Assembly (NCBI GenBank): GCA_034436755.1 | Contig: DAOTVB010000201.1 | Location: 62,001 to 126,000 of the forward strand | Reading direction: 5' to 3' | DNA from: CAKZQX01 sp034436755 | Lineage (GTDB): Bacteria > Chloroflexota > Chloroflexia > Chloroflexales > Chloroflexaceae | Length of the DNA stretch: 64,000 nucleotides | Shown: positions 7,346-16,159 of the stretch, in pieces | How positions within the stretch are numbered: position 1 is the stretch's first letter | Layout of the letters: each line of letters begins with the position of its first letter | The notes under the pieces: model-generated | Databases searched by the model: none | Told to the model about the DNA's origin: nothing | Seen by the model: the letters and a program-made list of their open reading frames with translations, nothing else | Program-made: the position numbers and the translations under genes

Positions 7346-9334
7346 CTACAGTGCTGCCGCGATGCCCGCCTGCAAGCTGCTGCGCGTCTGAATACCGCGC
7401 AGGTCAACCCCCAGGTGTACGAGTGTTTGCGCAATCTGCGGTTGAATACCCGTTAGCATCACCTGCGCGCCGAGCAGTTTGACCGCCTGAGCCGCCTGAA
7501 TAAACGCCTGCGCGACCTGCGTATCGACGACTGACACCCCGGTAATATCCAGGATGGCCAGGCTGGCCTGGTGGTGTGCCACCCCGGTGAGCAGGGTTTC
7601 CATTACCTGCCGGGCACGCTGACTGTCAATTGTCCCGATCAACGGCATAATGACGACATCGTCCGAGATAGGAATCAGCGGTGTGGAGAGTTCACGCAGG
7701 GCATTGCGCTGGGCATCGATGACCCGCTGCTGGAGGGTGGCACGTTCAGCTTCCTGGCGTTTCTGCTCAGTGATGTCGCGGGTCACAGTGCCAATGCCCA
7801 GAGGCGTGCCTGTCGCCGGGTCTTTGACGAGAAAGACCGTAAAATGCACCGGGATAGGGGCATCGGTTTGCATATTGCGGAAGCGAAACTCACCCTGCCA
7901 GAACCCATCCCGCGTCATGGCCGGCATAATCTCCTGGTCAAAGACCGGACGATCTGCAGCAGGATAGAAATCGATAACGTTATACTGTCGGGCCTGCTCC
8001 ATATTCTCCAGGCCAACCATTGCCAGGCCTGCCGGGCTAATGTATACCGGGGCACCTTCGAATGATGCGGTGGCAACAAAGTCGAGACTGTTCTCGACGA
8101 TGGCGACGAGCCGCTGCATATCTTGCTCGATACGCTTCTGTTCGGTGATGTCGCGTGTTACCGTACCCAGGCCCAACACTGCATCGCTCTGGGGGTCTTT
8201 GACCGTGAAAACGGTATAGTGAACCGGGATCGACGCGCCAGTTTGCATATTGCGGAAGCGAAACTCGCCGGCCCAACGACCATCGCGCATAACAGTGGGG
8301 ATAATGTGCGCAAAGACATAATCGGTATCCTCCGGCTGGAGACAATCGGACACTTGCATGTGCGCGATATCGCTCTCCGCGTCGACGCCCACCATCTGCT
8401 GTCCTGCACGATTGATATACAGCACCTGACCATCGAGTCCTGCTATGCCAATAAAATCATTGCTGTTTTCGACCAGCGCAACGAGACGTTGCATCATGGT
8501 TTCGGCCTGTTTCTGCTTGGTGATGTCGCGCATAATTCCGGCAATGGCCTGCGGCTGTCCGTGAGAATCATACACGATAAAACTGCCCGCCTGACCGGAG
8601 AAGGTACTGCCATCTTTGCGCCGGTAGCGCAGTTCACCCTGCCAGTTTCCCTCGGCCATCACCTGCTGCATCAGGTCGTCAACATGTTCCGGGGCTTCAT
8701 CCAGATTGGTTATTACCGGGTGTCCCAGCAGGCTGCGATCCCAGCCGACGCACTGGTAATATGCCGGATTTGCATACGTGATCATGCCATTCATATCTGC
8801 CATGATGAAGCCATTGGGCGCATTCTCAATCAATGCCTTGAATTGGTGCAGTTCAGCTTCCTGCTGCTTGCGCTCGGTGATATCGCTGATGGTGCCGGTC
8901 ATGCGCAGCGGTTGCCCGGACTCATCACGCGCCACGATCTTCCCGCGTGAAAGCATCCAGCGCCATTCGCCTGACTTATGGCGCAGGCGATGTTCCACAA
9001 TATATTCCTCACGCTTCCCCGCCAGATGCTCTTCAACGGTTTGCGTGATAATGGGCATATCATCGGGATGAATCGAGTTCAGCCAGCTATCAACACTGTC
9101 GGGCAGTTCATCAGGGCTATACCCAAGCATTTCGCGGTAGCGGTCAGAAAGCACCGCCTGGTTTTCACGGATCAACCAGTCCCACGTACCGTCTTTGCTG
9201 CCTTCCAGTGCATACTTCAGGCGTTCCTGCTCCTGACGCAGTTGGGTCAACTGCCGGCGCAGGTGCTGGTTTTCTGCTTGAAGTTCCGCACATTGCGTCT
9301 GGAGGCCATTCGTTGTCGCATGTTCATCGCTCAT
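7346..9334 (-). CDS. Four-PAS sensor with C-terminal STAS domain
   Basis: A 662-residue cytoplasmic signalling protein. An N-terminal coiled coil (about 8-45) is followed by four PAS/PAC units (about 45-165, 170-290, 295-410, 415-530), each ending in a DITERK/DITKQK-type linker, then a STAS domain from RELSTPLIPI to the end. The STAS domain is of the RsbR kind: it keeps ILDITGVSVVDT and MLTG, the positions of the two threonines phosphorylated in stressosome RsbR proteins. No kinase or output enzyme is present, so it probably works through protein partners. The start (MSDEH) follows AAGGAA. A close paralogue is at 38254-40320; the two STAS domains are nearly identical. Confidence 0.88.
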   Translation of the reverse strand: MSDEHATTNGLQTQCAELQAENQHLRRQLTQLRQEQERLKYALEGSKDGTWDWLIRENQAVLSDRYREMLGYSPDELPDSVDSWLNSIHPDDMPIITQTVEEHLAGKREEYIVEHRLRHKSGEWRWMLSRGKIVARDESGQPLRMTGTISDITERKQQEAELHQFKALIENAPNGFIMADMNGMITYANPAYYQCVGWDRSLLGHPVITNLDEAPEHVDDLMQQVMAEGNWQGELRYRRKDGSTFSGQAGSFIVYDSHGQPQAIAGIMRDITKQKQAETMMQRLVALVENSNDFIGIAGLDGQVLYINRAGQQMVGVDAESDIAHMQVSDCLQPEDTDYVFAHIIPTVMRDGRWAGEFRFRNMQTGASIPVHYTVFTVKDPQSDAVLGLGTVTRDITEQKRIEQDMQRLVAIVENSLDFVATASFEGAPVYISPAGLAMVGLENMEQARQYNVIDFYPAADRPVFDQEIMPAMTRDGFWQGEFRFRNMQTDAPIPVHFTVFLVKDPATGTPLGIGTVTRDITEQKRQEAERATLQQRVIDAQRNALRELSTPLIPISDDVVIMPLIGTIDSQRARQVMETLLTGVAHHQASLAILDITGVSVVDTQVAQAFIQAAQAVKLLGAQVMLTGIQPQIAQTLVHLGVDLRGIQTRSSLQAGIAAAL

Positions 9335-9610
9335 ACCAGGGTTCCTTATACATTTACAGGTTGGGAAGTTTGGGAAGATAGTCGTCGCTCGGTCATGGCT
9401 CCTGTGCAAACTTCACGCATACAGAGGCTAATTACTAACTTGACTCAAGTATACAAGATATTCCCGGACATTTCAAAGGTCGAGTGTGTGGTTAGTTTAT
9501 ATGCAGACCCTGGAAATCGCTATGCAGCAGCATCCGGCGCTTGCGTGCGGCTTGAGGCAATGTTGTGGTGCGGAAGCACGTCCCTACGGGAAAACCTATC
9601 CTTGAAGCAA

Positions 9611-10402
9611 TCAGGGGCGCAACCCGCACGCGCGCAAATGGGCATCCAGCCAGGCGGCATCGTCCTCTGTGAGATCGGGCGGCGGCGGTGGCTGGCGGTA
9701 GTCGATCTGCAGATCGTAGCGCGCGCTGGTATAGATCTGTCGCAGGCAGGCATTCAGATCGAGCGGCACATCCGGTTCCGGGTAGTGCAGCGGCACCGGG
9801 ATCAGATCGATCGGGTTGCGAAACGAAAGCGGCCAGACTTCGATGTAGGGGCGGTTGTTGGCGCGGCTCAGGAAGATGAAATACGGGTCAGCCGGTAGCG
9901 GCTGGAGCAGGCGTGGACGTTGCCCCCCCCGCAGGAGATCAAGCTCAAGCAGGTGGGCTGCACTGCGGAACAACTCCTGGCGCTTCTGCTCATAGGCATC
10001 GGCACCGTCGGCACCGGAACGCTTGTTGGCGGGTGACAACAACTCGATGACCGTCACCAGCGTTTCATCTTCAATCACGCGCACCTCAAGCCGTGCCAGG
10101 CGGGTAGGGACTTCCATTGCTGCCGTCAGGGTCAGCGGTGCCGGCGCAATGGTGGATACGCTTGTCGCCGCACCCGGTTCGCCACGATCAAGAACGGCAA
10201 CATCGGGCACAATCGCCCGGCGTACCGGCACAATTGCCAGATGTTCCAGGGAGATGTAGGGGGTAATCACTGCTTTGTAGCGCGGGCTCAGTTTGCGCTG
10301 GATCTGCTCCCGGATGGCATAGATTAAACTGTTGTGGACATCCGGCCAGATCGTCGGCGCTTCCAGATAGGGGTCCATGCCCGGAAATGGCGGTTCCATC
10401 AT
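9611..10402 (-). CDS. DUF4058 family protein, copy 1
   Basis: Begins MMEPPFPGMDPYLEAPTIWPDVH, the hallmark opening of DUF4058, and ends DDAAWLDAHLRACGLRP. The middle carries VTVIELLSPANKRSG and a YEQKRQELF segment that recall nuclease-like restriction folds, though function is unknown. GGAGGCAG precedes the double ATG at 10402/10399; the longer open frame to 10678 has unrelated, probably untranslated sequence. First of three paralogues in this 4-kb stretch; it differs more from the other two than they do from each other. Confidence 0.85.
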   Translation of the reverse strand: MMEPPFPGMDPYLEAPTIWPDVHNSLIYAIREQIQRKLSPRYKAVITPYISLEHLAIVPVRRAIVPDVAVLDRGEPGAATSVSTIAPAPLTLTAAMEVPTRLARLEVRVIEDETLVTVIELLSPANKRSGADGADAYEQKRQELFRSAAHLLELDLLRGGQRPRLLQPLPADPYFIFLSRANNRPYIEVWPLSFRNPIDLIPVPLHYPEPDVPLDLNACLRQIYTSARYDLQIDYRQPPPPPDLTEDDAAWLDAHLRACGLRP

Positions 10403-10571
10403 CTGCCTCCTGACCTTGCTGCCTGTGAGCATGATAGCACAGACTGGACCGGAGCATAACGAACGGCGGACGCGCAGCAGTATGTCCCTCGCGGAACCAC
10501 CCCACTCGTGCCAGAACGAACGGCGGACGCACAAAAGCGCGTCCCTACGGAAAAACCTGACCTTGAGGCAA

Positions 10572-11363
10572 TCAGGGGCGCAACCCGCACGCGCGCAGAT
10601 GCGCTTCCAGCCAGGCCGCATCGTCCGGCGCGAGATCGGGTGGCGGGGGCGGCTGACGGTAGTCGATATCCAGATCATAGCGGCCGCGGCGGTAGGCCGT
10701 CTGAATGACCGCTGTCAGATCAAGCGGCGCGGGCGGGTCGGGGGAGAGTAGGGGGACCGGCAGCAGTTTGATCGGCTCACGTAGCGCGAGCGGCCAGATC
10801 TCGATGTAGGGGCGGTGCTGCACCCGGCTCAGGAAAACAAAATAGGGAGCCTCTGGAAGTGGGCGCGCGACCTGCGGGCGGCGTCCACTCCGCAACAGGT
10901 CAATCTCCAGCAGGTTGACCGTGCTGCCGAAGATCTCCTGGCGCTTCTGCTCGTAGGCATCGGCTCCATTCACCCCCGGACGTTTGTTGGCGGGGGAGAG
11001 CAGTTCAATCGCCGTCACCAGCGTGCGCTGGCCGACGGTGTAGATCTCGATGCGGGCATACTCGACCTCGACCTCCATCACGGCGGGCAGGGTCAGCGGG
11101 GCCGGCTCGAAGACGGCCCCGCTACTCTCGGATGGCACGGTTGGATCACGCTCAATCAGCGCGACATCCGGCACCACCTTACGCACCGGCGCAATCTCAA
11201 CACTCTCGAATGTTGCATAGGGCGTGATCACTGCCCGATAGCGCGGTGCCAGGACCGCCTGAAGCTGATCGCTGATAGTTGTAATCAACCGATGATGCAC
11301 ATCCGGCCAGATCGTCGGCGTTTCCAGATAGGGATCCATGCCCGGAAATGGCGGTTCCATCAT
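10572..11363 (-). CDS. DUF4058 family protein, copy 2
   Basis: About 264 residues, with the same start (MMEPPFPGMDPYLE) and the same GGAGGCAG ribosome site as copies 1 and 3. It keeps VTAIELLSPANKRPG, YEQKRQEIFG, the RPYIEIWPL segment and the C-terminal DDAAWLEAHLRACGLRP. It is nearly identical to copy 3 in the middle and C-terminal parts (same YRRGRYDLDIDY segment), which suggests recent duplication or gene conversion. The function of this family is not known to me. Confidence 0.87.
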   Translation of the reverse strand: MMEPPFPGMDPYLETPTIWPDVHHRLITTISDQLQAVLAPRYRAVITPYATFESVEIAPVRKVVPDVALIERDPTVPSESSGAVFEPAPLTLPAVMEVEVEYARIEIYTVGQRTLVTAIELLSPANKRPGVNGADAYEQKRQEIFGSTVNLLEIDLLRSGRRPQVARPLPEAPYFVFLSRVQHRPYIEIWPLALREPIKLLPVPLLSPDPPAPLDLTAVIQTAYRRGRYDLDIDYRQPPPPPDLAPDDAAWLEAHLRACGLRP

Positions 11364-11428
11364 CTGCCTCCTGAACGTGTTGATTGAAGTCATGATAACA
11401 CAGACTGAACCGGAGCAGGACGAACGGC

Positions 11429-11448
11429 GGACGCGCAGAAGCGCGTCC
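11429..11448. repeat. Short hairpin GGACGCGC-AGAA-GCGCGTCC
   Basis: An 8-bp perfect stem with a 4-nt loop, preceded by GAACGGC and followed by CTAC. Variants stand near 10460, 10523 and (half only) 9570, always next to the DUF4058 genes. It looks like a small dispersed repeat rather than a terminator, as no T run follows. Confidence 0.5.
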
Positions 11449-11461
11449 CTACCAACAATAT

Positions 11462-11648
11462 CTGCTTGTAGTGGTCCGGCGGCTGGGGGTAGTGCGTCAC
11501 CACCGCCACAATCGCTACGGCAATCGCTTCTTGAAAGTGTATCATCACATCAGTGAAGAAGCATTGCAGCAACTCGACCAGCGTGACCAGGGCCACAACT
11601 GCCAGGGCCACCGCGCCGGCAAACCCGCCTAACTCGCCGACTGTGCCG
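11462..11648 (-). pseudogene. Internally deleted CDF transporter remnant
   Basis: Two blocks match dmeF (23309-24328) at base level. 11462-11510 matches 23402-23450 (codons for IVAVVTHYPQPPDHYKQ) and about 11511-11648 matches about 23925-24060 (codons for VALAIVALVMLVESVQRFFTDVTIHFPEAIAVAV). They are joined directly, so about 480 bp from the His-rich loop through the fourth to sixth membrane helices are missing. The join falls at a short shared ACCGC-AC-AAT-GC sequence, pointing to deletion between small repeats. The reading frame survives the join but has no start or end of its own. Its right end runs into the EamA gene. Confidence 0.82.
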
Positions 11649-12525
11649 CTACTGGTTGAGCGCCTGAATATACACTCAGCGCGGTCACTGTGACTAATAT
11701 CAGTGCCATGCCGAAAATCTGCGAGACAACCAGGGTTTCATCTAAAACTACGACGCCGAATAGCGCTGCGGTCACCGGCTCGACCATTGCCACAATTGAG
11801 GCCACGGCCGGCGCGGTATGGTTGAGGCCGATGATATAGAGAATGAATGACAATCCCGCGCCAAGCACCCCCAGCACTGCGAACAGCGGCCAGCTCGGTG
11901 TGCTCAACACTGCCACAGCCTGGTCGGCATCGCTCGGCCAGAGGAGTATGCAGACCAGTGCGGTGAACGCGATCACGAGAATTGCCTGCGGGCTACCGTG
12001 CGGTGCCGCATACTTGAAGCCGAAAATAAATACCGCATAGGATAGCCCGGAAAGCAGGCCGGCGCCGGCGCCGATCAGCGTGACGTTGCCCGCCTCAGTC
12101 TCGTAAATACGTGTGATCAGCACGACGCCAAGCATTACCACGGCGATCGCGACCCACTTAAGCAGAGTCGGTTGCTCGAGCTTGAGAACGAAGGACACGA
12201 GATAAACGAACACCGGCGCGCAGTACATCAGCGTCACCGCAACCGCGACACTACCCTCCGCGATGCTCACGAAATAGAAAGCGAAGTTGCCGGCGACGCC
12301 GAGACCGGCAATCGCCGACCAGAACCATAACCGGCGATTTGTCAGTCCACTGCCCTGCGGGCGCAAAGCTAGCCAGACGAGAACAAACAATAGCCCGATC
12401 GCACCCCGGTAGAACGACACCACGAACGCATCCCAACCCGCGGCCATGAGCATCCCGCCGATCCCGCCCGATAGCCCCCAGCATAGCGCCGCCAGTACGA
12501 CGAAAGCTGTACTCGCGCCTTTCAT
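11629..12525 (-). CDS. EamA/DMT-family transporter
   Basis: A ten-helix drug/metabolite transporter of about 298 residues made of two EamA repeats; conserved features include LAALCWGLSGGIGGMLM near the start and GLNHTAPAVASIVAMVEPVTAALFG in the second repeat. The start MKGASTAFV at 12525 follows AAGGGG; upstream codons to 12627 are unlikely. The substrate is unknown. The last residues (VAAQSAS) and the stop are encoded by sequence matching the dmeF remnant, so the original 3' end was replaced when that fragment arrived. Base composition is less GC-biased than in neighbouring genes, hinting at transfer. Confidence 0.85.
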   Translation of the reverse strand: MKGASTAFVVLAALCWGLSGGIGGMLMAAGWDAFVVSFYRGAIGLLFVLVWLALRPQGSGLTNRRLWFWSAIAGLGVAGNFAFYFVSIAEGSVAVAVTLMYCAPVFVYLVSFVLKLEQPTLLKWVAIAVVMLGVVLITRIYETEAGNVTLIGAGAGLLSGLSYAVFIFGFKYAAPHGSPQAILVIAFTALVCILLWPSDADQAVAVLSTPSWPLFAVLGVLGAGLSFILYIIGLNHTAPAVASIVAMVEPVTAALFGVVVLDETLVVSQIFGMALILVTVTALSVYSGAQPVAAQSAS

Positions 12526-12969
12526 ATAATCCCCTTTTCTATCAGAGTTACACCAATTTACGGCCAAACCTGCAAGAAAACCACGAAGGCCATGCAATGC
12601 ACGAAGCAATGAATCTGATGGATACACGCGCTCATACCCGCTGTGCCGCCATTCGTGGTTCTTCGTAGTCTTCGTGGTGCGTCTGGTCTTTGCAGTTTGG
12701 AAGTTAGATTGGTATTACGCCGTCACTGACCTGGCAGGTAGTTTTGCCTCCGGCAGGGCTGTTCCGTGAAATTCATAACCAGCTTACCATTTTTCAGGAT
12801 GATACTATCTTCGTCCTCCGCCGGCTCCAGGCGGGTAACTACCTGGGTGCATATGCCGCCGCGCCTGCCACACAGCATTGTTGCCACAATGCCGGTGGTG
12901 ATGGTACTGCTATTGCTCACGTCCGCGCCGGAGAGCGCCAGGTAGCAGCACAAGCCGGCAGCCCGGCAA
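12526..12969. other. Intergenic with repeat fragments
   Basis: No convincing gene. 12716-12770 (TTACGCCGTCACTGACC, then GCCTCCGGCAGGGC) is a fragment of family B, like the one at 37357-37437. The stretch before it, ending TTCGTAGTCTTCGTGGTGC, resembles the short tail seen inside other B copies. Confidence 0.4.
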
Positions 12970-13761
12970 TCAGAGGCGCAACCCGCGTTCGCGCAGGTGG
13001 GCATCCAGCCAGGCGGCATCGTCCTCGGCGAGGTCGGGCGGTGGCGGTGGTTCATGGTAATCGATATCCAGGTCATAGCGGCCGCGGCGGTAGGCCGTCT
13101 GAATGACCGCTGTCAGATCAAGCGGCGCGGGCGGGTCGGGGGAGAGTAGGGGGACCGGCAGCAGTTTGATCGGCTCGTGCAGCGAGAGCGGCCAGATCTC
13201 GATGTAGGGGCGGTGCTGCACGCGGCGCAGGAAGACAAAATAGGGGGCCGCTGGAAGTGGACGCGCGACCTGCGGGCGGCGTCCATGCCGCAACAGGTCA
13301 ATCTCCAGCAGGTTGACCGTGCTGCCGAAGATCTCCTGGCGCTTCTGCTCGTAGGCGTCGGCCCCATTCACCCCGGGACGTTTGTTGGCGGGGGAGAGCA
13401 GTTCAATCGCCGTCACTAGCGTGCGCTGGCCGACGGTGTAGATCTCGATGCAGGCATACTCGACCTCCACCTCCATTACGGCGGGCAGGATCAGGGGGGC
13501 CGGCTCGAAGGCGGCCCCGCTCCCCGCGGATGGCGCATCCGGATCACGCTCAATCAGCGCGACATCCGGCACCACCTTGCGCACCGGCGCAACCTCGATA
13601 CTCTCGAATGTCGCATAGGGCGTGATCACAGCCCGGTAGCGCGGTGCCAGGACCGCCTGGAGCCGGTCACGCAGCGTTCCGATCAGTTCATGATGCACAT
13701 CCGGCCACATCGTCGGCGCTTCCAGATAGGGGTCCATGCCCGGAAATGGCGGTTCCATCAT
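12970..13761 (-). CDS. DUF4058 family protein, copy 3
   Basis: A 263-residue protein with the standard opening MMEPPFPGMDPYLEAPTMWPDVH and the ending DDAAWLDAHLRERGLRL. Most of it is the same as copy 2, down to SAGSGAAFEPAPL against ESSGAVFEPAPL. GGAGGCAG precedes the start. It is separated from copies 1 and 2 by the EamA gene and the CDF remnant, which therefore appear to have been inserted into, or bracketed by, a DUF4058 tandem array. Confidence 0.87.
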   Translation of the reverse strand: MMEPPFPGMDPYLEAPTMWPDVHHELIGTLRDRLQAVLAPRYRAVITPYATFESIEVAPVRKVVPDVALIERDPDAPSAGSGAAFEPAPLILPAVMEVEVEYACIEIYTVGQRTLVTAIELLSPANKRPGVNGADAYEQKRQEIFGSTVNLLEIDLLRHGRRPQVARPLPAAPYFVFLRRVQHRPYIEIWPLSLHEPIKLLPVPLLSPDPPAPLDLTAVIQTAYRRGRYDLDIDYHEPPPPPDLAEDDAAWLDAHLRERGLRL

Positions 13762-13793
13762 CTGCCTCCTGATTTGTTGCCTGTGAGCATGAT

Positions 13794-14036
13794 ACGAGTT
13801 ACGCGGTTGACATGCAAACCGGACGTTTCACCCGATGGAAGCCGGATTCGCCTGGGGCAGCCTGGTACTGTTTTATTCACGAAAGATCGGCTCGAAGAGC
13901 CGATTTTTCACCCTGCCGGAGGCGATATCCCCCGCCAAACACAGGATCGCCTGCTCCATGGCAGCATTGGCCGTTGCGCAGTTGTCGCTCATGTCGTGGT
14001 GTTCGTGGTCCCAACTCCCACCGCGTAACGCGTGTC
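13794..14036. repeat. Family B element 1
   Basis: Left end ACGAGTTACGCGGT, right end ACCGCGTAACGCGTGTC, inverted. The centre has the hairpin ATCGGCTC-GAA-GAGCCGAT followed by TTTT, then the family block CACCCTGCCGGAGGCGA. The right end overlaps the 3' end of the DtxR-family gene. Confidence 0.8.
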
Positions 14037-14759
14037 ATCAATCGGTGCGCTCTCGCCCCATATCAGGGTGACAATCTCTAACGGGAGGGTGATATCGTGG
14101 TTGCAGCAGCGCAGTGTGATACCATACGTGGGCGCGGCATCGGGGATGAAAAATTGATTGCCCGGTATAATACCATTTGTTTCCAGATAACGCAGCAAGT
14201 CGGTGCGTTCCTCGGCCTGCTCCTCGATCCGACGGATCGTAAAGAGTGTCCCGATCTCTGCCGTGTCGAGCCGGATGCTCCCTGGTTGCAACCCATTGCT
14301 GCCGGGGATCGGGTTGCCATGCGGACAGGTTGTCGCAGCCCCCACCAGCGTATCGATGCGCTCTTCCAGGGCGGGGGAGAGGGCATGCTCCAGTCGTACG
14401 GCTTCTTCATGGACCAGATGCCAGGGCATGCCGACCACGTCGGCCAGAAAACACTCCAGCACGCGGTGCCGACGCACAATCTCTTCTGCCAGCCCAAACC
14501 CGTCCGCTGTCAGCGAGATTATGTTACGCTCGTCGCGCTGGATGTACCCCTTGCGATCCATTTCATGGACGGCATGGCTCACCGTAGATGGCTGCAGGTT
14601 CAGCCAGCGCGCCAGGACCGCCGCGATAACCGGCTCGTCGCGCTGGGATAAGTAATAAATAACTTCCAGATAATCACGTTCTTTAGTCGTTGGTCCATCA
14701 AGACCGGCCTGCCGACGCTGGCGCGGGTGAGCGCTTCTGGGGGTAGTTGTATCAAGCAT
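13989..14759 (-). CDS. DtxR/MntR-family metal-dependent regulator 1
   Basis: An iron- or manganese-dependent repressor-type protein of 256 residues. The N-terminal winged helix (about 25-85) contains RWLNLQPSTVSHAVHEMDRKGYI; the metal-binding and dimer domain follows (RRHRVLECFLADVVGMP and HEEAVRLEHALSP with the usual His/Glu ligands); a C-terminal SH3-like FeoA domain starts near 175. The start follows GAAGGAGACC. It is divergent from fbpC, with two palindromes in the gap that may be its operators. The last 16 or so residues (RYAVGVGTTNTTT) are encoded by the end of a family B repeat, so the C-terminus is acquired sequence. Confidence 0.9.
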   Translation of the reverse strand: MLDTTTPRSAHPRQRRQAGLDGPTTKERDYLEVIYYLSQRDEPVIAAVLARWLNLQPSTVSHAVHEMDRKGYIQRDERNIISLTADGFGLAEEIVRRHRVLECFLADVVGMPWHLVHEEAVRLEHALSPALEERIDTLVGAATTCPHGNPIPGSNGLQPGSIRLDTAEIGTLFTIRRIEEQAEERTDLLRYLETNGIIPGNQFFIPDAAPTYGITLRCCNHDITLPLEIVTLIWGESAPIDDTRYAVGVGTTNTTT

Positions 14760-14791
14760 GCGAGGTCTCCTTCTGCCTTCTCCTCAAGGCG

Positions 14792-14834
14792 GCTCAACGT
14801 TGAGCGCTGTCTTTCTGTAATAGGCTGATTACAG
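14792..14834. promoter_or_regulatory. Two palindromes in the dtxR1-fbpC gap
   Basis: GCTCAACGTTGAGC (14792-14805) is a perfect 14-bp palindrome, and CTGTAAT-6-ATTACAG (14815-14834) is a perfect interrupted one. Both lie 33-75 nt upstream of the regulator start, where an autoregulatory operator would be expected. Their sequences differ from the AGCATATGCT motif of the other metal promoters. Confidence 0.45.
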
Positions 14835-15041
14835 TCTATCGTGCAGACCGCAGCCGCTCACAGGTCTTCGTACATTCGTATGTTGCAATGTTGTATCTGT
14901 ACACTGTTTCTCTTCTACCTTGCCTACAGTATACCACGCGCGACCGGGTTCGGCGATACGCGCGGAAATAGGTGCTTGCGCGGTTGCCGGTTCGCAGACG
15001 CTCCTCGTTCACCGCTTCTTATTCGTAAGCCGCACCATCTT

Positions 15042-15060
15042 GTGTTAGAATATGCTTATG
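15042..15060 (+). promoter_or_regulatory. Candidate -10 and operator before fbpC
   Basis: GTTAGAATATGCTTATGG contains TATGCT (15051-15056) in an AGAATATGCTTAT context close to the ATAAGCATATGCTAT palindrome at 29495. No good -35 box is seen. If TATGCT is the -10, the first two ATGs (15052, 15058) cannot be used and translation starts at 15076. Confidence 0.45.
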
Positions 15061-15075
15061 GGGGAATCTCTTGCT

Positions 15076-16143
15076 ATGATAGAGTCCGCACAAGACTCGC
15101 GTACTCCCGACAGCGACCCGCCCGCCATCGCGCTGCAGAACGTCAGCAAGCGCTTTGGTCCGCAGGTGACGGCTGTGGATAACATCTCGCTGACGGTGCC
15201 GCCGGGGCAAACGGTGGCACTGCTCGGCCCAAGCGGCTGCGGCAAGTCCACCACACTGCGTCTGCTGGCGGGTCTGGAACGCCCTGACACCGGCACAGTC
15301 CGGCTGGCAGGACGCTGTGTTGCCGGGCCGCAGACCTGGCTGCCACCCGAGGCACGGCGGGTTGGTCTCGTCTTTCAGGACTATGCGCTCTTTCCCCACC
15401 TGAATGTGAGCGACAATATTGCGTTTGCCCTCACACACCAGCCGCGACTTCAGCGCCGCCGGCGTGTGGAGGCGTTGCTGGAACTGGTCGGACTGACCGG
15501 ACTGGCCGCGCGCTACCCGCACCAGCTTTCCGGCGGACAGCAACAGCGTGTGGCGCTGGCGCGTGCCCTGGCCTCACACCCGTCGCTGGTACTGCTCGAT
15601 GAGCCATTCTCCAACCTGGATACCGCGCTGCGTACCGACACCCGCGAAGAAGTGCATGCGATCCTGCGGGCCGCCGGCACCACCACCTTGCTCGTCACCC
15701 ACGACCAGGAAGAGGCACTCAGCCTCGCTGATACCGTCGCGGTGATGTTCGCGGGCGGACTGGCCCAGGTCGGGCCACCGCGGACGGTCTACCTGCATCC
15801 GGCAACCCGCCAGGTAGCGACCTTTGTGGGTGTGGCAACCTATCTGCCGGGAGAAGCACATGGCAACACGGTCTTATGCGCGCTTGGCCGGCTACCACTG
15901 GTCACGCCCACGCGCGGGTCCGTGGAAGTTCTGCTGCGGCCTGAAGCGCTCACCGTGCAGCCCGATCCGGAAGGCCCCGCGCGCGTGGCTGCGGTGCGTT
16001 TCTTTGGCACGTACCAGCGGGTGCAGATGTACCTGCCGGACGGTACGACCATCGCCGCCCACCTGCCGCCCCAGCAGACGCTTCACACGGATACCCCCGT
16101 TGCCATCACGGTCAGCGGGCCGGTCATGGCGTATCCCGCCTGA
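15076..16143 (+). CDS. fbpC: Ferric iron ABC transporter ATPase
   Basis: Energises import of ferric iron across the cytoplasmic membrane. Walker A GPSGCGKST, signature LSGGQQQR, Walker B SLVLLDEP and switch VTHD are intact. After the ATPase core a roughly 100-residue regulatory domain (TOBE type) follows, as in FbpC/PotA proteins. The start ATG 15076 is chosen from the promoter position; GGGGGAA lies about ten bases upstream. It faces the permease gene fbpB tail to tail (16 nt between stops), so the transporter is encoded by two separate transcripts, unlike the usual fbpABC operon. Other substrates (sulfate, polyamine) are less likely given the FbpA-type partner. Confidence 0.85.
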   Translation: MIESAQDSRTPDSDPPAIALQNVSKRFGPQVTAVDNISLTVPPGQTVALLGPSGCGKSTTLRLLAGLERPDTGTVRLAGRCVAGPQTWLPPEARRVGLVFQDYALFPHLNVSDNIAFALTHQPRLQRRRRVEALLELVGLTGLAARYPHQLSGGQQQRVALARALASHPSLVLLDEPFSNLDTALRTDTREEVHAILRAAGTTTLLVTHDQEEALSLADTVAVMFAGGLAQVGPPRTVYLHPATRQVATFVGVATYLPGEAHGNTVLCALGRLPLVTPTRGSVEVLLRPEALTVQPDPEGPARVAAVRFFGTYQRVQMYLPDGTTIAAHLPPQQTLHTDTPVAITVSGPVMAYPA

Positions 16144-16159
16144 TCGGAGTTATTCCCGG

